NCBI GenBank assembly: GCA_944323475.1
Contig: CALUSQ010000005.1
Location: 32,486-96,485, forward strand
Reading direction: 5' to 3'
DNA length: 64,000 nt
Source: Candidatus Gastranaerophilales bacterium
GTDB taxonomy: Bacteria > Cyanobacteriota > Vampirovibrionia > Gastranaerophilales > Gastranaerophilaceae
Below are positions 62,468 to 64,000 of this stretch, piece after piece. Position 1 is the stretch's first letter; each line of letters starts with the position of its first letter. The position numbers and the translations under genes are program-made. The notes under the pieces are model-generated. The model had not been told where the DNA came from. It did no database searches and was given only the letters and a program-made list of their open reading frames with translations.

Positions 62468-63529
62468 TTAAGAAGGAGACTCAGGTCTCCAAGATATATC
62501 TTTTTTATTAACTCTAGCAGGTATACCGGCTATAAGTATATTATTCTCATTAAACTTTTTATTAACCAAAGAATTTGAAGCAACAACAGTATAATCAGAA
62601 AGTTTTACTCCTTTATTCACTGTCACATTATTTGCTAGCCAAACATTATTACCGATAATAATATCTTCACCTTTATTTAGAATTTCTTGCGATATATTAT
62701 CAATCAAAGAATGTGCATCTGATGTACGAATATTTAAGTTTGAACCAAAATAACAATTATTACCAATTTTTACCGAAAGATTATTTTCTCCTGATAAAAC
62801 AATATTACCTCCGGAAAATAAAGAATTTTTTCCTACTGTAACTCTTGAATTTTTTGCATTCAATACAAGCTTAAGACCTCTAATATTATTGTAAGTTTTA
62901 TTTATTTCAAAATGACAATTATCTGTACAATAAATAAACGAATTAATAAATTTATTTAAACAGTTTTTGTGGATGCAGATAGTATTATTATTCCCAATAA
63001 AAATTATTTTTAACCCTTGTATTTGCTTTCTATAAATTTTTTTATTACCAAAATCATCGGTAACATAAATTACATTATTGTATTTTTTATTCTTATTAAA
63101 TAAATATTTAAACTTTGTTAGAAAAGTAGCAATAAATTTATTATAAAAAAGCCTAAAATAATTAACAGGAATTAAAGTCTCAACCTTTATAGAATTATTA
63201 TGATTTTGTGCGTAAAGTTTTAAAGCACTAAAAACCAAATAACTTTTTTCTAATGTGCACAAAATAACATCAGGATTAGCTTTTATCATATTAATTGGAG
63301 AATATGAATTAAAGCCAAAATCATTAATACAATTATCTTGTTCATCATATTTTAAATCCGAAACACCAATAATATTAATTCCTTCAAAATAACCTTTATT
63401 CAATAATGTACAAAATAATTTCCCAGTGCCATATAACAAAACTCTTTTACCAGAATACTTCTTTTTAAAAGATAATAAATAATTTTTTATATTATATTTT
63501 AAAATAATATTTTCAAAATAATCACACAT
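62468..63529 (-). CDS. Two-domain hexapeptide acyltransferase
   Basis: The N-terminal ~130 residues resemble a nucleotide-binding sugar-modifying domain (RVLLYGTGKLFCTLLNKGY, IIGVSDLKYDEQDN). The C-terminus is a left-handed beta-helix with repeated hexapeptides (VKIGNNCYFGSNLNI, IIIGNNVWLANNVTV) and the DAH-type catalytic His in RTSDAHSLI. It likely O-acetylates a surface polysaccharide or glycan. The gene is poorer in G+C than its neighbours and has no ribosome site at the ATG, both consistent with transfer. No other glycan gene is adjacent. Confidence 0.82.
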   Translation of the reverse strand: MCDYFENIILKYNIKNYLLSFKKKYSGKRVLLYGTGKLFCTLLNKGYFEGINIIGVSDLKYDEQDNCINDFGFNSYSPINMIKANPDVILCTLEKSYLVFSALKLYAQNHNNSIKVETLIPVNYFRLFYNKFIATFLTKFKYLFNKNKKYNNVIYVTDDFGNKKIYRKQIQGLKIIFIGNNNTICIHKNCLNKFINSFIYCTDNCHFEINKTYNNIRGLKLVLNAKNSRVTVGKNSLFSGGNIVLSGENNLSVKIGNNCYFGSNLNIRTSDAHSLIDNISQEILNKGEDIIIGNNVWLANNVTVNKGVKLSDYTVVASNSLVNKKFNENNILIAGIPARVNKKDISWRPESPS

Positions 63530-63566
63530 AATTAATAATCTATAATTTAATATTTATACTGTCAAT

Positions 63567-63604
63567 AAAAAAGAGACATTTTGTTTAAAACAAAATGTCT
63601 CTTT
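63567..63604 (-). terminator. Terminator of nifJ
   Basis: AAAGAGACATTTTG/CAAAATGTCTCTTT is a 14-base perfect stem with a seven-base loop, followed on the minus strand by U residues. Confidence 0.92.
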
Positions 63605-63623
63605 AAATTATGTGAACATAATT

Positions 63624-64000
63624 TTATTTAATAAGCTCGCCTATTGATTTGAACACAGCCATTCTCTTAGCAGCATCTTCTTCAGCTTTTACGTAAAGAG
63701 ATTCAGCAGCTTCAGGATTTGTTTTTTGAAGCTGTTTGTATCTTCCTTCGCTTCTGATAAATTCTTGGTAGCTGCCTTTAGGATCTTTAGCATCCCAAGT
63801 AAATGGTTGTTCGTTAGCAGGATTATATCTGTATAGTGGGAAGTATCCTGCTTCAACTGCACGTTTTTGTTCAGTTTGTGTTTTACTCATATCGATACCG
63901 TGAGCGATACAAGGAGCATAAGCAAAGATGATAGAAGGTCCATCATATGCTTCAGCTTCTTGAAATGCTTTAAGAGTTTGACCTCTATCTGCACCCAATG
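63624..64000 (-). CDS. nifJ: Pyruvate:ferredoxin (flavodoxin) oxidoreductase, C-terminal end
   Basis: Only the last ~124 codons are in the window; the frame runs off the right edge. GADRGQTLKAFQEAEAYDGP and YAPCIAHGIDM match the TPP-binding C-terminal domain of the single-chain enzyme that converts pyruvate to acetyl-CoA, CO2 and reduced ferredoxin. It is central to anaerobic energy metabolism. Confidence 0.94.
   Translation of the reverse strand, partial: LGADRGQTLKAFQEAEAYDGPSIIFAYAPCIAHGIDMSKTQTEQKRAVEAGYFPLYRYNPANEQPFTWDAKDPKGSYQEFIRSEGRYKQLQKTNPEAAESLYVKAEEDAAKRMAVFKSIGELIK

Overview
The window is AT-rich DNA from a Gram-negative-type anaerobe. The best fit is a gut Melainabacteria/Vampirovibrionia (Gastranaerophilales-like) bacterium; this is an inference from memory of those genomes. 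Supporting points are a heptosyltransferase, many exported envelope proteins, a reverse rubrerythrin, a pyruvate:ferredoxin oxidoreductase, a lone 2-hydroxyacyl-CoA dehydratase-type activase, a DUF2993 protein, and a YidC with a large insert in the periplasmic loop after its second core helix, as I recall for cyanobacterial YidC. No phage, IS element, CRISPR array or rRNA was seen. One tRNA, Leu(UAA), is present.

Layout. 1-4 kb: end of a zinc-type alcohol dehydrogenase, two linked membrane proteins and a repeat-rich Gly/Met/Tyr and Pro/Val protein. 4-13 kb: pgi, a giant coiled-coil protein, small unknowns, a GGDEF/degenerate HD-GYP protein, a heptosyltransferase and tdk. 13-18.4 kb: a signalling cluster made of a hybrid histidine kinase with a decayed GGDEF tail, a lone receiver, a GspE/PilB-like protein with MshEN-type N-terminus and eroded ATPase motifs, and an HD-GYP-like protein that may be split by an in-frame stop. 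18.4-24 kb: a TPR protein, tRNA-Leu, an anti-sigma/ECF sigma/Spy-like envelope-stress operon and exported proteins. 24-33.4 kb: tadA, a group-2 sigma factor, a GerMN protein, an orphan HicB-like protein, and a translation operon (PurD-like, ylxR, infB, rbfA, truB, DUF2993). 33.5-42 kb: a second Gly/Met/Tyr protein, prmC, reverse rubrerythrin, tandem secreted paralogues, a DUF4037 nucleotidyltransferase, a membrane-anchored Hsp20-like protein and the activase. 42-45 kb: two tandem HNH-like paralogues and a GmrSD (DUF262)-like fragment. 45-52.2 kb: two paralogous long TPR proteins around topA, aroE and a thioesterase. 52.3-64 kb: a PilZ protein, an M16 protease pair, trkH-trkA, yidC, carbonic anhydrase, queA, asd, a hexapeptide acyltransferase and the end of nifJ.

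How they work together. Cyclic-di-GMP parts recur: an apparently active GGDEF (GGEEF), a PilZ protein, a candidate MshEN reader, and HD-GYP or GGDEF domains that have lost key residues. Envelope maintenance (ECF operon, M48 and M16 peptidases, YidC, LPS transferase) and anaerobic redox defence are the other themes. The most unusual material is: an N-terminal tag apparently shared by otherwise unrelated proteins (about 0.8-2.6 kb and 42-44.5 kb); a near-identical promoter/leader upstream of two Gly/Met/Tyr proteins about 30 kb apart; and the decayed-domain signalling cluster at 13-18 kb. In many genes a strong Shine-Dalgarno sequence places the start downstream of the longest open frame; those starts are adjusted here.
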